From: Bacillus_BD sp963765265
GTDB taxonomy: Bacteria; Bacillota; Bacilli; Bacillales; Cytobacillaceae
Length of the DNA: 64,000 nt
Assembly: GCA_963765265.1 (NCBI GenBank)
Contig: CAVXVN010000005.1
Coordinates: forward strand, 62,001 to 126,000
Direction: 5' to 3'
Below the pieces are notes generated by a model. It was given only the letters and a program-made list of their open reading frames with translations, was not told where the DNA came from and made no database searches. Position numbers and translations under genes: made by a program. Shown piece after piece: positions 1 through 12,607 of this stretch. Within the stretch, counting starts at the first letter, position 1; each line of letters starts with the position of its first letter.

Positions 1-362
1 CAGCCATTGAAGAAGATCCTAATGGAATTTATAACCTATTTATGGTTGATGTGAGAGAAAACAGTTGATGGAAAGACAAGTAACAGATCTTGAGAAAAGT
101 GGCATTGCGAGAAGATTAAGAGCGGATTTAAAGACAGCCATGACAGACATTAGTACGAAAGCTGGTAAAACGTCATCTGTTAATAATACATTTACGTTAG
201 GAAGTCTATTGGATAATTATGAAGATAAAATTTCGGCTTTTGAAGAACGAATGACAGCACTTGAAATCGCGTTACTATAAACAATTCACGGCAATGGAAA
301 AAGCTATTAATCAGGCGAATAGCCAAAGTGCATCTCTATCTTCATTTTTCACTACGAGTTAA
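1..362 (+). pseudogene. fliD: Flagellar cap protein FliD, C-terminal part, frameshifted
   Basis: C-terminal part of the flagellar filament cap protein, entering from the left edge. FliD sits at the tip of the growing filament and promotes flagellin assembly outside the cell. The family signature is spread over three reading frames: NGIYNLF near 20-45, then SGIARRLR, a TFTLG segment and FEERM up to about 265, then YYKQFTAMEKAINQ from 273 to the TAA at 360-362. Joined together these match the usual FliD end, so at least two indels separate the pieces. The second, near 262-273, is a net +1. fliS follows 26 bp downstream, as in Bacillus. Read as drawn the product would be truncated; sequencing error is an equally good explanation because neighbouring conserved genes show the same defect. 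Confidence 0.8.
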
Positions 363-388
363 GGAACGATAGAAAGGAAGATTGAAAC

Positions 389-791
389 GTGGCAATAAAT
401 AACCCATACAAATCGTATCAACAAAACTCAGTAAACACAGCATCGCCAGGAGAACTCACGTTAATGCTCTATAATGGCTGCATAAAGTTTATTAAGCTTG
501 CTAAAAAAGCCATTCACTGATAAAAATGTAGAAGAAAAAAATACAAACTTAATTAAAGCGCAAAATATTATTCATGAATTCATGGTGACCTTAAATATGG
601 ATGTTAAAGTTTCAAGTGAATTAATGGTTATGTACGATTATATAAATCGTCGCTTAGTGGAAGCAAATGTAAACAGTGATCTCGCTATTTTAGAAGAAGT
701 AGAAGGTTTAGTAACAGAGCTTCGTGATACGTGGAAGCAAGTGATTCAATTGAATCGAAAACAGCAATTTGCGAATAGTGGACAAGCTTAA
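389..791 (+). pseudogene. fliS: Flagellin chaperone FliS, single +1 frameshift
   Basis: Export chaperone that binds the C terminus of flagellin in the cytoplasm and prevents early polymerisation. A GTG start at 389 follows an AGGAAG ribosome site. The first frame reads through SPGELTLMLYNGC and KLAKKAIH to a TGA near 516. The rest of the family (NTNLIKAQNIIHEF, DYINRRLVEAN, ending in a short Gln/Asn-rich tail) continues in the next frame to 791. Removing one base (the extra T near 516) gives a 133-residue protein, the normal FliS length. The stop codon overlaps the fliT start. The N-terminal 43 residues lack most of the flagellin-binding helices, so the gene is inactive if the indel is real. 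Confidence 0.85.
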
Positions 792-1136
792 TGAAAGCCA
801 TTCAAGCTCTCCAAGAAGCGACAGATCAATTGATTGAGCTTCTGCAGCAAGAAGAACTAGATCGTGATGTGCGAATAGAAAAGATTCAAGGTCTATTAGA
901 TCAACGAGAAGAACTTCTGAAGTCTATTCAACCACCATTTTCTCAACAAGAGAAAGAGCTAGGGAAGCAATTAGTAGAACTCGACCAAAAAGTTAAACAA
1001 CTATTACAGAAACAAAAGCAGGAGATTCAGAAGAGATCTCAAACAACTCCATATGAAAAAAGAATCGAACCAAAAATACACGAACCCCTATGAATCTATG
1101 CCTGTAGATGGATTATTTTACGATAAGCAAAAATAA
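791..1136 (+). pseudogene. fliT: Flagellar chaperone FliT, late frameshift
   Basis: Short helical flagellar export chaperone, by family a partner of FliD. The ATG overlaps the fliS stop, giving translational coupling. The uninterrupted frame runs to TGA at 1091-1093 (100 residues) and is rich in Glu, Gln and Lys with coiled-coil character. Its last 15 or so residues look out of frame. In the next frame the conserved tail NPYESMPVDGLFYDKQK runs to TAA at 1134-1136. A single extra base, probably in the run of A near 1057, separates the two. With it removed the product is 114 residues, close to the B. subtilis length. The truncated form could still be partly active, since only the tail is lost. 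Confidence 0.75.
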
Positions 1137-1241
1137 GGGATGTTGAACAAATGATTAATAAAGATGATGTCGTAGCAGCTACACACGCAGCGCAGTCCAC
1201 ATCTAGGTGGAAACATGGAATAAAAGGATAAAAAGCCCATT

Positions 1242-1275
1242 GGAGTAGCCATAATAGGTTGCTCCTTTCTTTTTG
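1242..1275 (+). terminator. Rho-independent terminator of the fliD-fliS-fliT operon
   Basis: A 9-bp stem (GGAGTAGCC with GGTTGCTCC, two G.U pairs) closes an ATAATA loop and is followed by a T-rich run. It lies 105 bp after the fliT end and should stop the flagellar operon. The 1137-1241 stretch before it holds only a doubtful 26-codon ORF. Confidence 0.75.
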
Positions 1276-1500
1276 AATTAAGAAGAAACGTATTGTGGAT
1301 TATAAATAGTTAGATAAAACGAAGTGGGTTCAGTAGAAATTCTCTATAAGTGTATGGATATTCATATTAACTTACCCTGTAAAAAGAACTCAGTACAAGA
1401 AAGTATAGTAAAATAAGTAGAATACCATTTTTTCAAGAGGGTGAGAGTATACGTATCAATGTATACACACCTTATTTTCCTAAAGGTAGGTGATTGACAG

Positions 1501-1728
1501 TTGAATGTACATGGATTCTGTCCGAATTGCGGTAAACTAATAGAAGACAAGTCATTATCTTATTGTATAGAGTGTTACCAAAACGAACGTTCAGATTATG
1601 ATCAGGTAAGAGACTATATACGAAATAACCCTAATTCAAACGCGATGGATGTAGCGAAAGGAACCGGGATCGATATCAGTACCATATCAAAATATATAAA
1701 AGAAAAAACGTTATTATTAAGACAATAA
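1501..1728 (+). CDS. Short YvyF-like zinc-ribbon / helix-turn-helix protein
   Basis: A 75-residue protein. Residues 7-26 carry two CxxC pairs (FCPNCG and YCIECY), a zinc ribbon. Residues 35-70 resemble a winged helix-turn-helix (AMDVAKGTGIDISTISKYI). This is the arrangement of the YvyF family of flagellar-operon proteins, which in B. subtilis lies near flgM and is about 139 residues long. Here the C-terminal half is missing and the gene lies downstream of fliT. The TTG start is supported by AGGTAGGTGA eight bases upstream; an ATG at codon 2 is out of frame. It may be a truncated paralogue or a complete small regulator. Function is not known to me; a role in flagellar gene control is inference from family and location. 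Confidence 0.6.
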   Translation: MNVHGFCPNCGKLIEDKSLSYCIECYQNERSDYDQVRDYIRNNPNSNAMDVAKGTGIDISTISKYIKEKTLLLRQ

Positions 1729-2460
1729 GCCAAGCGAGTAGACCCCAAATCCCTTATTGTCTATGGATCGGGTTCGTCGAAATAGGAACTTATTATATAT
1801 TCAGACTCTCAACTGGTTCCAACCATAATGATTTCGATCTTAAATTACCTATCAATCCCTCGAAAACTACATTTTGGAAGTTGATTTTATTCGTTTTCAA
1901 TCTATAGGATCCCAAATAAAACGTCCTTATAATCAAGATCTAACTCTCTACTTTCCCCATTCTATTTAAAAATAACAAATAGCTACAGATTGAGAAATAG
2001 GAATCATTGTATTAATAGCGCCATTCAATCGTTTACGATATAATTAACATATATAACTATAAAATGTTTCAACCCCAATATACGATTTTACCTCGTATCC
2101 AACAGTAAATGATCGACCTTCCAAAAGAAATACTTAATCGAGCAACTTCCATTAACAACAAATCTACTTAGTACATTTCAAGGAAGCGGGATAAAAGGTT
2201 ATTTTATAGATCAAATGGGCATTAGCTCTACCTAAACTGGGAGTAAGTCAAGGTAGGATTATTTAGTGGACCTATTTAAGGAATCGTAGTACGCGTGGCG
2301 AAGTATACGATCACCAAGTATTTAGCAGTGAATACTTTGAATTTTACTGATAATCATTGTAATAGGTGCCATCCAGAAATTAAAGATACAGAATTCTTTT
2401 TTAAAATGTGAATTTAGGAATTAAGTAAATGACACAAAATAATAAACAAGGAGTGGTCAA
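1729..2460. other. Intergenic stretch without recognisable genes
   Basis: About 730 AT-rich bases. No frame gives a continuous protein-like product on either strand, and no RNA gene, terminator or repeat is evident. It may be decayed sequence. An AAGGAGTGG ribosome site at its right end belongs to the YitT gene that follows. Confidence 0.5.
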
Positions 2461-3375
2461 ATGGAGAGTAGATTGACTGGAAGTGCTAAAAAAAGGATGA
2501 AGGCTAACAAGGCGGGGACTAGTAGAGGCAAATCCATCGGCGCGTTACTGATTAAATTCATCTTCATCACAATAGGTGCCGTCATCATGGCATACGGTTT
2601 AGAAGCCATCCTCATTCCAAACAACATCATTGATGGCGGGGTAACGGGTATTTCGATGCTTTTAGGCCATATAACATCCGTTAATTTAAGTATATTCTTG
2701 GTTATTTTAAATTTACCTTTCTTCTTTTTAGGGTATAAGCAAATAGGAAAAACCTTTGCTTTCTGCATGTTATATGGGATCGTAGCCCTTTCTGTTGCCG
2801 CCACGCTCATGCATAGCGTAGATCCATTTGTAACCGACAACCTACTAGCAACCGTATTCGGCGGAATCATCTTAGGGATAGGAGTTGGCTTGGTCATCCG
2901 CAGTGGTGGAGTATTAGATGGTACTGAAACACTAGCCATCCTGCTTGAAAAAAAGTTACCTCTATCTCTAGGGCAAGTAGTCATGATCTTCAACGTAATC
3001 ATCTTTACCGTAGCAGCATTTGTATTCGGGGTAGAAAATGCCTTGTACTCTATGATGACTTACTACATAGCATCAAGAGTCATTGACCTCGTAGTAGGTG
3101 GTTTCGATGAAATGCGTTCGGTCCATATTATCAGTAACAATAGTGATGAACTCGCATCAGCCATTTCGAACAGATTAGGTCGTGGGGTCACGATGTTAAA
3201 TGGTTCAGGACACTATTCAGGGGAAGAAAAGAACGTGATCTTTTGTGCCATCTCAAGACTAGAAGAGACGAAGATGAAGGAAATCATCAAGCATTTCGAT
3301 CCAAATGCGTTTGTTATCATCACAGAGGTGTCGGATGTAAAAGGCGGCAGGTTTAAGAAGAAGGATATCCATTAA
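2461..3375 (+). CDS. YitT/DUF161 family membrane protein with DUF2179 domain
   Basis: A 304-residue integral membrane protein of the YitT family. After a basic N terminus of about 30 residues come five or six hydrophobic segments (about 31-210), with the family sequence NNIIDGGVTGISMLL after the first helix. A cytoplasmic DUF2179 domain follows (about 225-300, RGVTMLNGSGHYSGEEKN and VIITEVSDVKGGRF). The ATG at 2461 has AAGGAGTGG nine bases upstream. B. subtilis has a family member, YvjA, near prfB and cccB, so this may be the same gene displaced to the other side of the rRNA operon; that is inference. The biochemical function of the family is not established. The gene appears monocistronic, with a terminator about 100 bp downstream. 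Confidence 0.85.
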   Translation: MESRLTGSAKKRMKANKAGTSRGKSIGALLIKFIFITIGAVIMAYGLEAILIPNNIIDGGVTGISMLLGHITSVNLSIFLVILNLPFFFLGYKQIGKTFAFCMLYGIVALSVAATLMHSVDPFVTDNLLATVFGGIILGIGVGLVIRSGGVLDGTETLAILLEKKLPLSLGQVVMIFNVIIFTVAAFVFGVENALYSMMTYYIASRVIDLVVGGFDEMRSVHIISNNSDELASAISNRLGRGVTMLNGSGHYSGEEKNVIFCAISRLEETKMKEIIKHFDPNAFVIITEVSDVKGGRFKKKDIH

Positions 3376-3474
3376 AAGAGAATTTGTTCTTTTTAATCGA
3401 AGAAAAGATCTATTTTGATAAAAAAATTGAAATAGCAATCATACAATCAATCACAAGTTAATCGAATGCAACGA

Positions 3475-3505
3475 AGGGTCTCTTTTACAGGAGGCCCTCT
3501 TTTTA
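3475..3505 (+). terminator. Terminator after the YitT gene
   Basis: An 8-bp stem AGGGTCTC/GAGGCCCT (one G.U pair) with an 8-base loop, followed by CTTTTTAT. Confidence 0.8.
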
Positions 3506-3694
3506 TATAGAAGAACATTGAAATACTGAAAAGTTTAGTTTGTTCCTGAAGAAACTACATTTTAGAAAATCTCTCTTAATATAGAAGAAAGGATTCATTT
3601 TGAAGAAAATTAATTTTTTATACATCTTATATGCTTAAAAGGAAACCATTCTTCATAAAATAGTCATAATAATTAGTATAAAACGTCGCGGAAG

Positions 3695-3724
3695 TTTACT
3701 TCTGATATTTCAGTCAGTTATAAT
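3695..3724 (+). promoter_or_regulatory. Probable sigma-A promoter of the tyrosine recombinase gene
   Basis: TTTACT at 3695 and TATAAT at 3719 are separated by 18 bases, 24 bp before the recombinase ribosome site. The -35 context GAAGTTTACTTCTGA closely resembles that of the rRNA promoters about 1.3 kb downstream (GAAGTTGACTTCTGA). Confidence 0.6.
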
Positions 3725-3753
3725 AATAGTGTCAAACTTGAGGAGGAATGAAA

Positions 3754-4605
3754 ATGGAAAAAAATTCTACTGAAGCTACTCCGTTGATTACCGATTTCTG
3801 TAACTGGCTAAAAGAACATAAAAAGTCTCCTAGTACGATCGATACATATAAACGAGAACTAGAAAAATATCAAGAGTGGCTTCAAGAGAACAATAAGGAT
3901 ATTCATCAACTAGAAAAGAACGATATCCAGTTATATATTCATTTTCTCGAAGAACAACAGAAAAGTTTGGCAACGATTGATAAAAAAATGGGGGCAATCC
4001 GAACGTTTGCTAAATTTCTTGAAAAGCCAGAGCTTACCTTTGGAGTAGAAGTGAAACCCGTCGAAAGAAACAATGAAATTGAAACTCTTACTTCAGCAGA
4101 ATGTAGTCAGTTATTAAAAAAGGTAAAAGAAGAAGGAAATTTAAGAAATATTACGATGGTCTACGTACTACTGCATACAGGAATTCGTGTATCAGAATTA
4201 TGTAACTTGAATCGATCTCATATTGATTTAGTCCATCATGAATTGACGGTAGATAAAAATGGCGAGACGCGGGTTATTCCTCTTTCACAGGAAACGAGGG
4301 AGTATTTAAAGAGTTACCTTGATTCACATTCATCACAAGAAGCTATTTTTATTTCACCTATAGGTGAGCGCCTAACGGAAAGAGCGGTTCAATATATACT
4401 CAAAAAATATGATGTGAATCCACAAAAATTACGCCATACTTTTTGTCAAAGATTGATCGATAGCAATGTAGATTTAGAAACAGTTTCTCGACTTGCTGGA
4501 CATAAGGACATTAATGTGACAAAAAGATATGTAAAATTACAGATGAATAAACAAAAAGTAGAAGATGCTATTAATCAGGCTTTTATAAATGATTCATTAG
4601 AATAG
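3754..4605 (+). CDS. Tyrosine recombinase/integrase, XerC/XerD-like
   Basis: A 283-residue tyrosine recombinase. The N-terminal SAM-like DNA-binding domain (about 1-90) includes KSPSTIDTYKRELEKYQEWL. The catalytic domain (about 105-275) shows the box I arginine in HTGIRVSELCNL, the arginine in PQKLRHTF, the histidine in LAGHKD and the nucleophilic tyrosine in TKRYVKL. The usual first histidine of the HxLRH motif is Gln here, as in some divergent members. Two ATGs are possible: 3748 is only one base from AGGAGG, while 3754 has a normal 7-base gap and is chosen. The gene stands alone before the rRNA operon; no prophage genes or attachment sites are visible, so its target is unknown. It is shorter than typical phage integrases and closest in layout to XerC/D-type enzymes. 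Confidence 0.85.
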   Translation: MEKNSTEATPLITDFCNWLKEHKKSPSTIDTYKRELEKYQEWLQENNKDIHQLEKNDIQLYIHFLEEQQKSLATIDKKMGAIRTFAKFLEKPELTFGVEVKPVERNNEIETLTSAECSQLLKKVKEEGNLRNITMVYVLLHTGIRVSELCNLNRSHIDLVHHELTVDKNGETRVIPLSQETREYLKSYLDSHSSQEAIFISPIGERLTERAVQYILKKYDVNPQKLRHTFCQRLIDSNVDLETVSRLAGHKDINVTKRYVKLQMNKQKVEDAINQAFINDSLE

Positions 4606-4742
4606 GTTGTTTCTTAAAAATAGTTTGCGTAATGAAATGAAAAAAATTCACTTTATTAAGGCTAGGAAAGAGTTATTCTCAGAAGGCATTTATTTTCTTC
4701 TATATAAGAGTCTAATAAAATAAAAGAGGATGAAAAAATAGA
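4606..4742. other. AT-rich spacer before the rRNA promoters
   Basis: No gene or clear terminator for the recombinase is visible. The stretch leads into the first rRNA promoter. Confidence 0.4.
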
Positions 4743-4771
4743 TTGCCTTCTATGAAATTAGGTGATATTAT
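4743..4771 (+). promoter_or_regulatory. rRNA operon promoter 1
   Basis: TTGCCT, 17-base spacer, TATTAT. The spacer (TCTATGAAATTAGGTGA) is nearly identical to that of the next promoter. The -35 box deviates from consensus at one position. Confidence 0.75.
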
Positions 4772-4873
4772 AAACATCCTGCTTCTTAAATGAGGATAGG
4801 GAATATGATTTAGACTTCTAATAATATTTTTATCTTGATGAAAAAATTAATAGAAGAAAGATTTAAAAAGAAG

Positions 4874-4902
4874 TTGACTTCTATGAAATTAGATGATATA
4901 TT
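4874..4902 (+). promoter_or_regulatory. rRNA operon promoter 2
   Basis: TTGACT, 17-base spacer, TATATT, preceded by an A-rich stretch like an UP element. Together with promoters 1 and 3 it forms a tandem array typical of Bacillus rrn operons. Confidence 0.8.
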
Positions 4903-4979
4903 AATTTATGTCGCTAAGACAACTGAGTTTTTGAAGTAAAACGATTATTCTTCTTCTAAAAAATAAGAATAAAAAGAAG

Positions 4980-5008
4980 TTGACTTCTGAGAAATGAAAT
5001 GATATAGT
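4980..5008 (+). promoter_or_regulatory. rRNA operon promoter 3
   Basis: TTGACT, 17-base spacer, TATAGT, preceded by AAAAAGAAG. It lies about 120 bp before the mature 16S end. The leader after it contains TTGTTCTTTGAAAAC near 5036, a boxA-like antitermination element; a similar TTGTTCCTTGAAAAC follows 16S near 6774. Confidence 0.8.
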
Positions 5009-5127
5009 CAGTAAGCTGTCGTTAAAGAGCAACAAATTGTTCTTTGAAAACTAAACAAAGCAGAAACGTCAACGTTTTAATTTTAAGTCTTTTTATTAAA
5101 AAGACAACATTGAGCAAGTCAAACAAT

Positions 5128-6688
<1,561 letters not shown>

Positions 6689-6928
6689 TAACGGAAAATC
6701 TCGTATGAGATTCTAAAACAAGTTGACGCTTCTGTATTTGTTTAGTTTTGAGAGAATAATCTCTCTAAACACTTGTTCCTTGAAAACTAGATAACAAATG
6801 ACAAGACATCATTGAAACATGTAAGTTCTTTTTATGATTCTTCACTTATCTTTTCATTTAATTGAAAAGGAAGTAAAGAATACAAACCGGAATAATATAT
6901 AGAAGCAATGCGACTATTATTATGACAT

Positions 6929-9862
<2,934 letters not shown>

Positions 9863-9940
9863 AATATATACTAAACATGTTTCTAATGATGATTGTCTGT
9901 TATCTAGTTTTGAAGGAACAAACCTTCACAATTAAAATAG

Positions 9941-10057
9941 TCTGGTAGCAATGGCAAAGAGGTCACACCCGTTCCCATACCGAACACGGAAGTTAAGCTC
10001 TTTAGCGCCGATGGTAGTTGGGGGTTCTCCCCCTGTGAGAGTAGGACGTTGCCAGGC
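9941..10057 (+). rRNA. rrf: 5S ribosomal RNA
   Basis: About 117 nt, starting TCTGGTAGCAATGGCAAAGA and containing the conserved CCGTTCCCATACCGAACACG. The ends (CTGGTAGCAA with GACGTTGCCAGG) pair as helix I. It lies 78 bp after 23S, completing a 16S-23S-5S operon. Confidence 0.95.
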
Positions 10058-10138
10058 TATTCCCCTTATAGAATCTATTTGGGGTTTTTATCTTGTGTTT
10101 ACTGAAAACTTTATATTCGCACCGATGGAAAAACAGCT

Positions 10139-10167
10139 TTGACATCGCCTTATCAGAGTGGTAATAT
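10139..10167 (+). promoter_or_regulatory. Probable promoter of the tRNA cluster
   Basis: TTGACA, 17-base spacer, TAATAT, about 73 bp before tRNA-Val. The tRNAs may also be reached by readthrough from the rRNA operon, since no strong terminator is seen after 5S. Confidence 0.6.
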
Positions 10168-10240
10168 ATATTTTGTCTCCACAAGGTTTAATAATAATAA
10201 GTTTCACGGTCAAAACACATGTATATGTAATACTATATTT

Positions 10241-10316
10241 GGAGGATTAGCTCAGCTGGGAGAGCATCTGCCTTACAAGCAGAGGGTCGGCGGTTCGATC
10301 CCGTCATCCTCCACCA
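10241..10316 (+). tRNA. tRNA-Val (UAC)
   Basis: A 76-nt cloverleaf with all stems intact, anticodon loop CTTACAA (anticodon TAC) and encoded CCA. Confidence 0.97.
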
Positions 10317-10341
10317 TTATCTTTTCATTTGTAAATCAAAT

Positions 10342-10416
10342 GGGGCTTAGCTCAGCTGGGAGAGCGCCTGCCTTGCACGCAGGAGGTCAGCGGTTCGATC
10401 CCGCTAGGCTCCACCA
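10342..10416 (+). tRNA. tRNA-Ala (UGC), one base short
   Basis: Anticodon loop CTTGCAC (TGC), encoded CCA, intact D, anticodon and T arms. The 5' end reads GGGGCTTAG where the usual Bacillus tRNA-Ala has GGGGCCTTAG, so the gene is 75 rather than 76 nt. Either one acceptor-stem C or position 8 is missing. This is probably the same kind of sequence indel seen in nearby protein genes. Confidence 0.9.
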
Positions 10417-10433
10417 TTATAAAATATTAGTAT

Positions 10434-10509
<76 letters not shown>

Positions 10510-10612
10510 CTTTTATATAATGATTAGTATCGGTTTTGAGTTCATGCACAGATTATTGGCATCCAGCGTGGCAGTTCTGATTCCGTTCGTGGCCGGACGA
10601 GCCAATCCATAT

Positions 10613-10686
10613 GCGGGTGTAGTTTAGTGGTAAAACCTCAGCCTTCCAAGCTGATGATGAGGGTTCGATTCCCTTCACCCGCTCCA
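10613..10686 (+). tRNA. tRNA-Gly (UCC)
   Basis: A 74-nt cloverleaf, acceptor GCGGGTG/CACCCGC, anticodon loop CTTCCAA (TCC), encoded CCA. The 103-bp gap before it contains a long-range ATTGGC/GCCAAT pairing but no recognisable tRNA. Confidence 0.96.
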
Positions 10687-10693
10687 AATATAT

Positions 10694-10767
<74 letters not shown>

Positions 10768-10771
10768 TCAG

Positions 10772-10804
10772 AAAACTAATCCCAAACAGGATTAGTTTTT
10801 TTTA
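10772..10804 (+). terminator. Terminator of the rRNA-tRNA cluster
   Basis: A perfect 11-bp stem AAAACTAATCC/GGATTAGTTTT with loop CAAACA and a following T run, directly after tRNA-Arg. Confidence 0.92.
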
Positions 10805-11063
10805 TGCGTTTATATATGGTTTCTTTAGATAAATGTTAGTTAGAGGAACTGAACAATATATCGTTTCCTCCTTATTAATTGTGAAAGAAACGATTATGAT
10901 AGATTAAGAACAAACGATTCCCATTAGTTCTTATTAGATGATTAATTTTTGAATGCACTATTTTTCTATCTTATATTTTCATTTTTTACATATAAGGATC
11001 CAAAACACTATAAACTAAGCATTCTGTATTATATATGAAACTCTATTGGAAGGAAGTTTTTTT

Positions 11064-12263
11064 GTGGAATTAGAATCATCAAATAGTCAAACGAAATCAT
11101 TATACAAATTTATGCTCATTGTGGGTATCGTTTTTGTAGCGTTTAATTTGCGACCAGCGATTACGTCAGTAGGTCCATTAGTAGCTATGATTCAGAAGGA
11201 TTTAGGGCTCATGCATTGGAGTGCGGGTTTGTTGACAAGTTTACCGTTAATCGCCTTTTCTTTCGTATCCCCGATTGTTCCGAAACTATCCAATCGCTTG
11301 GGGAATGAGCGAGCCTTAATACTTGGATTGGTTATCCTTTTTATGGGGATAGGACTGAGGTTTATGTCTATGACGTTTTTTCTTTTTGCGGGAACTCTTT
11401 TTGTTGGAGTCGGGATCGCCATCTGCAATGTTCTTTTACCTGCAATAGTCAAGGGGAAATTCCCTTTGAAGGTAGGCTTGATGACAAGCGTCTATTCTAC
11501 CTCAATGGGTTTGATGGCTTCATTAGCATCCGGAGTGAGCATACCATTGGCAAGCGGATTGAACCTTGGCTGGCAGAATACTTTAATCATTTGGAGCATT
11601 CCTGCGGTACTTGCCATTGTGATTTGGGTTTATCTTGCTAAAACAAAGGGAGAAACACAAGCAGTAATTAAAAATAATCGATCACATGATCATACCATTT
11701 GGCGTTCACCACTTGCCTGGCAAATTGCTTTATTTATGGGATTCCAATCTTTTCAATTTTATGTTGTGATCGGATGGTTACCGGAAATCTTGCATAATAA
11801 AGGCGCCAGTATGGAGACCGCGGGTTGGTTGCTTTCGATTACACAGCTGGTCGGCTTACCGTTTAGTTTTTTTGTTCCTGTCATTGCAGGACGACTTCGT
11901 TCCCAGCAGTGGCTCGTCGTCCTATTAGGATTATGCTCGGCAGCTGGATTTGGAGGCTTACTCCTTGGCTCGTCTTATTCAGTTATTATGGCAAGTATTC
12001 TATTTTTGGGAATAGGCTTAGGAGGCAGTTTTCCTTTGGCCTTAACCTTTTTAGGAATGCGTGCCCGTGATGCAAGACAAGCGGCTGAGTTATCTGGGAT
12101 GTCCCAATCAATCGGCTATATACTTGCTGCAATAGGACCTTTATTTATTGGTTTTTTATATGATTTTACTCATCTATGGATTCTACCATTGATCACTTTG
12201 ATAATCATAACTGGGCTGATGATGGTGTTCGGTGTGTTCGCTGGACGAGATAAGTACGTATAA
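11064..12263 (+). CDS. MFS transporter, CynX/NimT family
   Basis: A 399-residue permease of the major facilitator superfamily with about 12 hydrophobic segments. The N-terminal helix carries the CynX/NimT-type motif FNLRPAITSVGPL. Loop 2-3 (PKLSNRLGNERAL) is the MFS A-like motif, and the halves are joined by a charged loop (about residues 190-210). Relatives transport cyanate, 2-nitroimidazole or similar small anions and drugs; the substrate here cannot be read from sequence. A GTG start at 11064 is chosen because GGAAGG lies at normal spacing before it; an upstream TTG at 11046 overlaps that site. The gene is monocistronic between the tRNA terminator and its own terminator. Its stop codon abuts a short repeat fragment. 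Confidence 0.85.
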   Translation: MELESSNSQTKSLYKFMLIVGIVFVAFNLRPAITSVGPLVAMIQKDLGLMHWSAGLLTSLPLIAFSFVSPIVPKLSNRLGNERALILGLVILFMGIGLRFMSMTFFLFAGTLFVGVGIAICNVLLPAIVKGKFPLKVGLMTSVYSTSMGLMASLASGVSIPLASGLNLGWQNTLIIWSIPAVLAIVIWVYLAKTKGETQAVIKNNRSHDHTIWRSPLAWQIALFMGFQSFQFYVVIGWLPEILHNKGASMETAGWLLSITQLVGLPFSFFVPVIAGRLRSQQWLVVLLGLCSAAGFGGLLLGSSYSVIMASILFLGIGLGGSFPLALTFLGMRARDARQAAELSGMSQSIGYILAAIGPLFIGFLYDFTHLWILPLITLIIITGLMMVFGVFAGRDKYV

Positions 12264-12284
12264 CTTCATTCAGCAGAAGTCTCC
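12262..12284 (+). repeat. Palindromic element A, 5' fragment
   Basis: The 23 bases starting AACTTCATTCAGCAGAAG match the beginning of the larger elements at 54656 and (inverted) 17838. Only this edge is present here, and it overlaps the stop codon of the MFS gene. A small hairpin TGGTGT/ACACCA follows at about 12291. Confidence 0.65.
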
Positions 12285-12340
12285 TGATTTCTGGTGTCAA
12301 ACACCACAAAACGACAGATATAAATATTTTGTGTTTCTCG

Positions 12341-12371
12341 AAGGGACTCTCTTTTTTCAGGAGTCCCTTTT
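12341..12371 (+). terminator. Terminator after the MFS transporter gene
   Basis: A 9-bp stem AAGGGACTC/GAGTCCCTT with a T-rich 11-base loop, followed by T residues. Confidence 0.85.
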
Positions 12372-12487
12372 ACTGTATGCAAAGCGCAATTTTGTCATTA
12401 TTTCGACATATTTTTAATATATTTAGATGATTTAGCAGGAAAATTCGAGGGCAAAATAGAAATGTAATATTATGAAACATTTAAAGA

Positions 12488-12516
12488 TAGACAACGACAT
12501 TTTATAGGGGTATGAT
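12488..12516 (+). promoter_or_regulatory. Probable sigma-A promoter of hpf
   Basis: TAGACA, 17-base spacer, TATGAT, about 90 bp before the hpf start. In B. subtilis this gene also has sigma-B and sigma-H promoters; I do not see a convincing match to those here. Confidence 0.55.
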
Positions 12517-12607
12517 ACTGAAAAGGGTGAAAATTCAATCTTTTTCACACCAAGAATTCCAACCTTATAAATGTCAGTAGTGAAAAAAGAAAAGGAGGAG
12601 TCTACTT

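Noticed and set aside
1151..1231. 26-codon ORF after fliT
   Set aside because: It has a plausible ribosome site, but is very short, has no recognised motif and sits just before a terminator.
2457..3002. 181-codon frame antisense to the YitT gene
   Set aside because: Composition (Pro, Thr, Met, Ser-rich) is that of an antisense shadow of a membrane protein gene.
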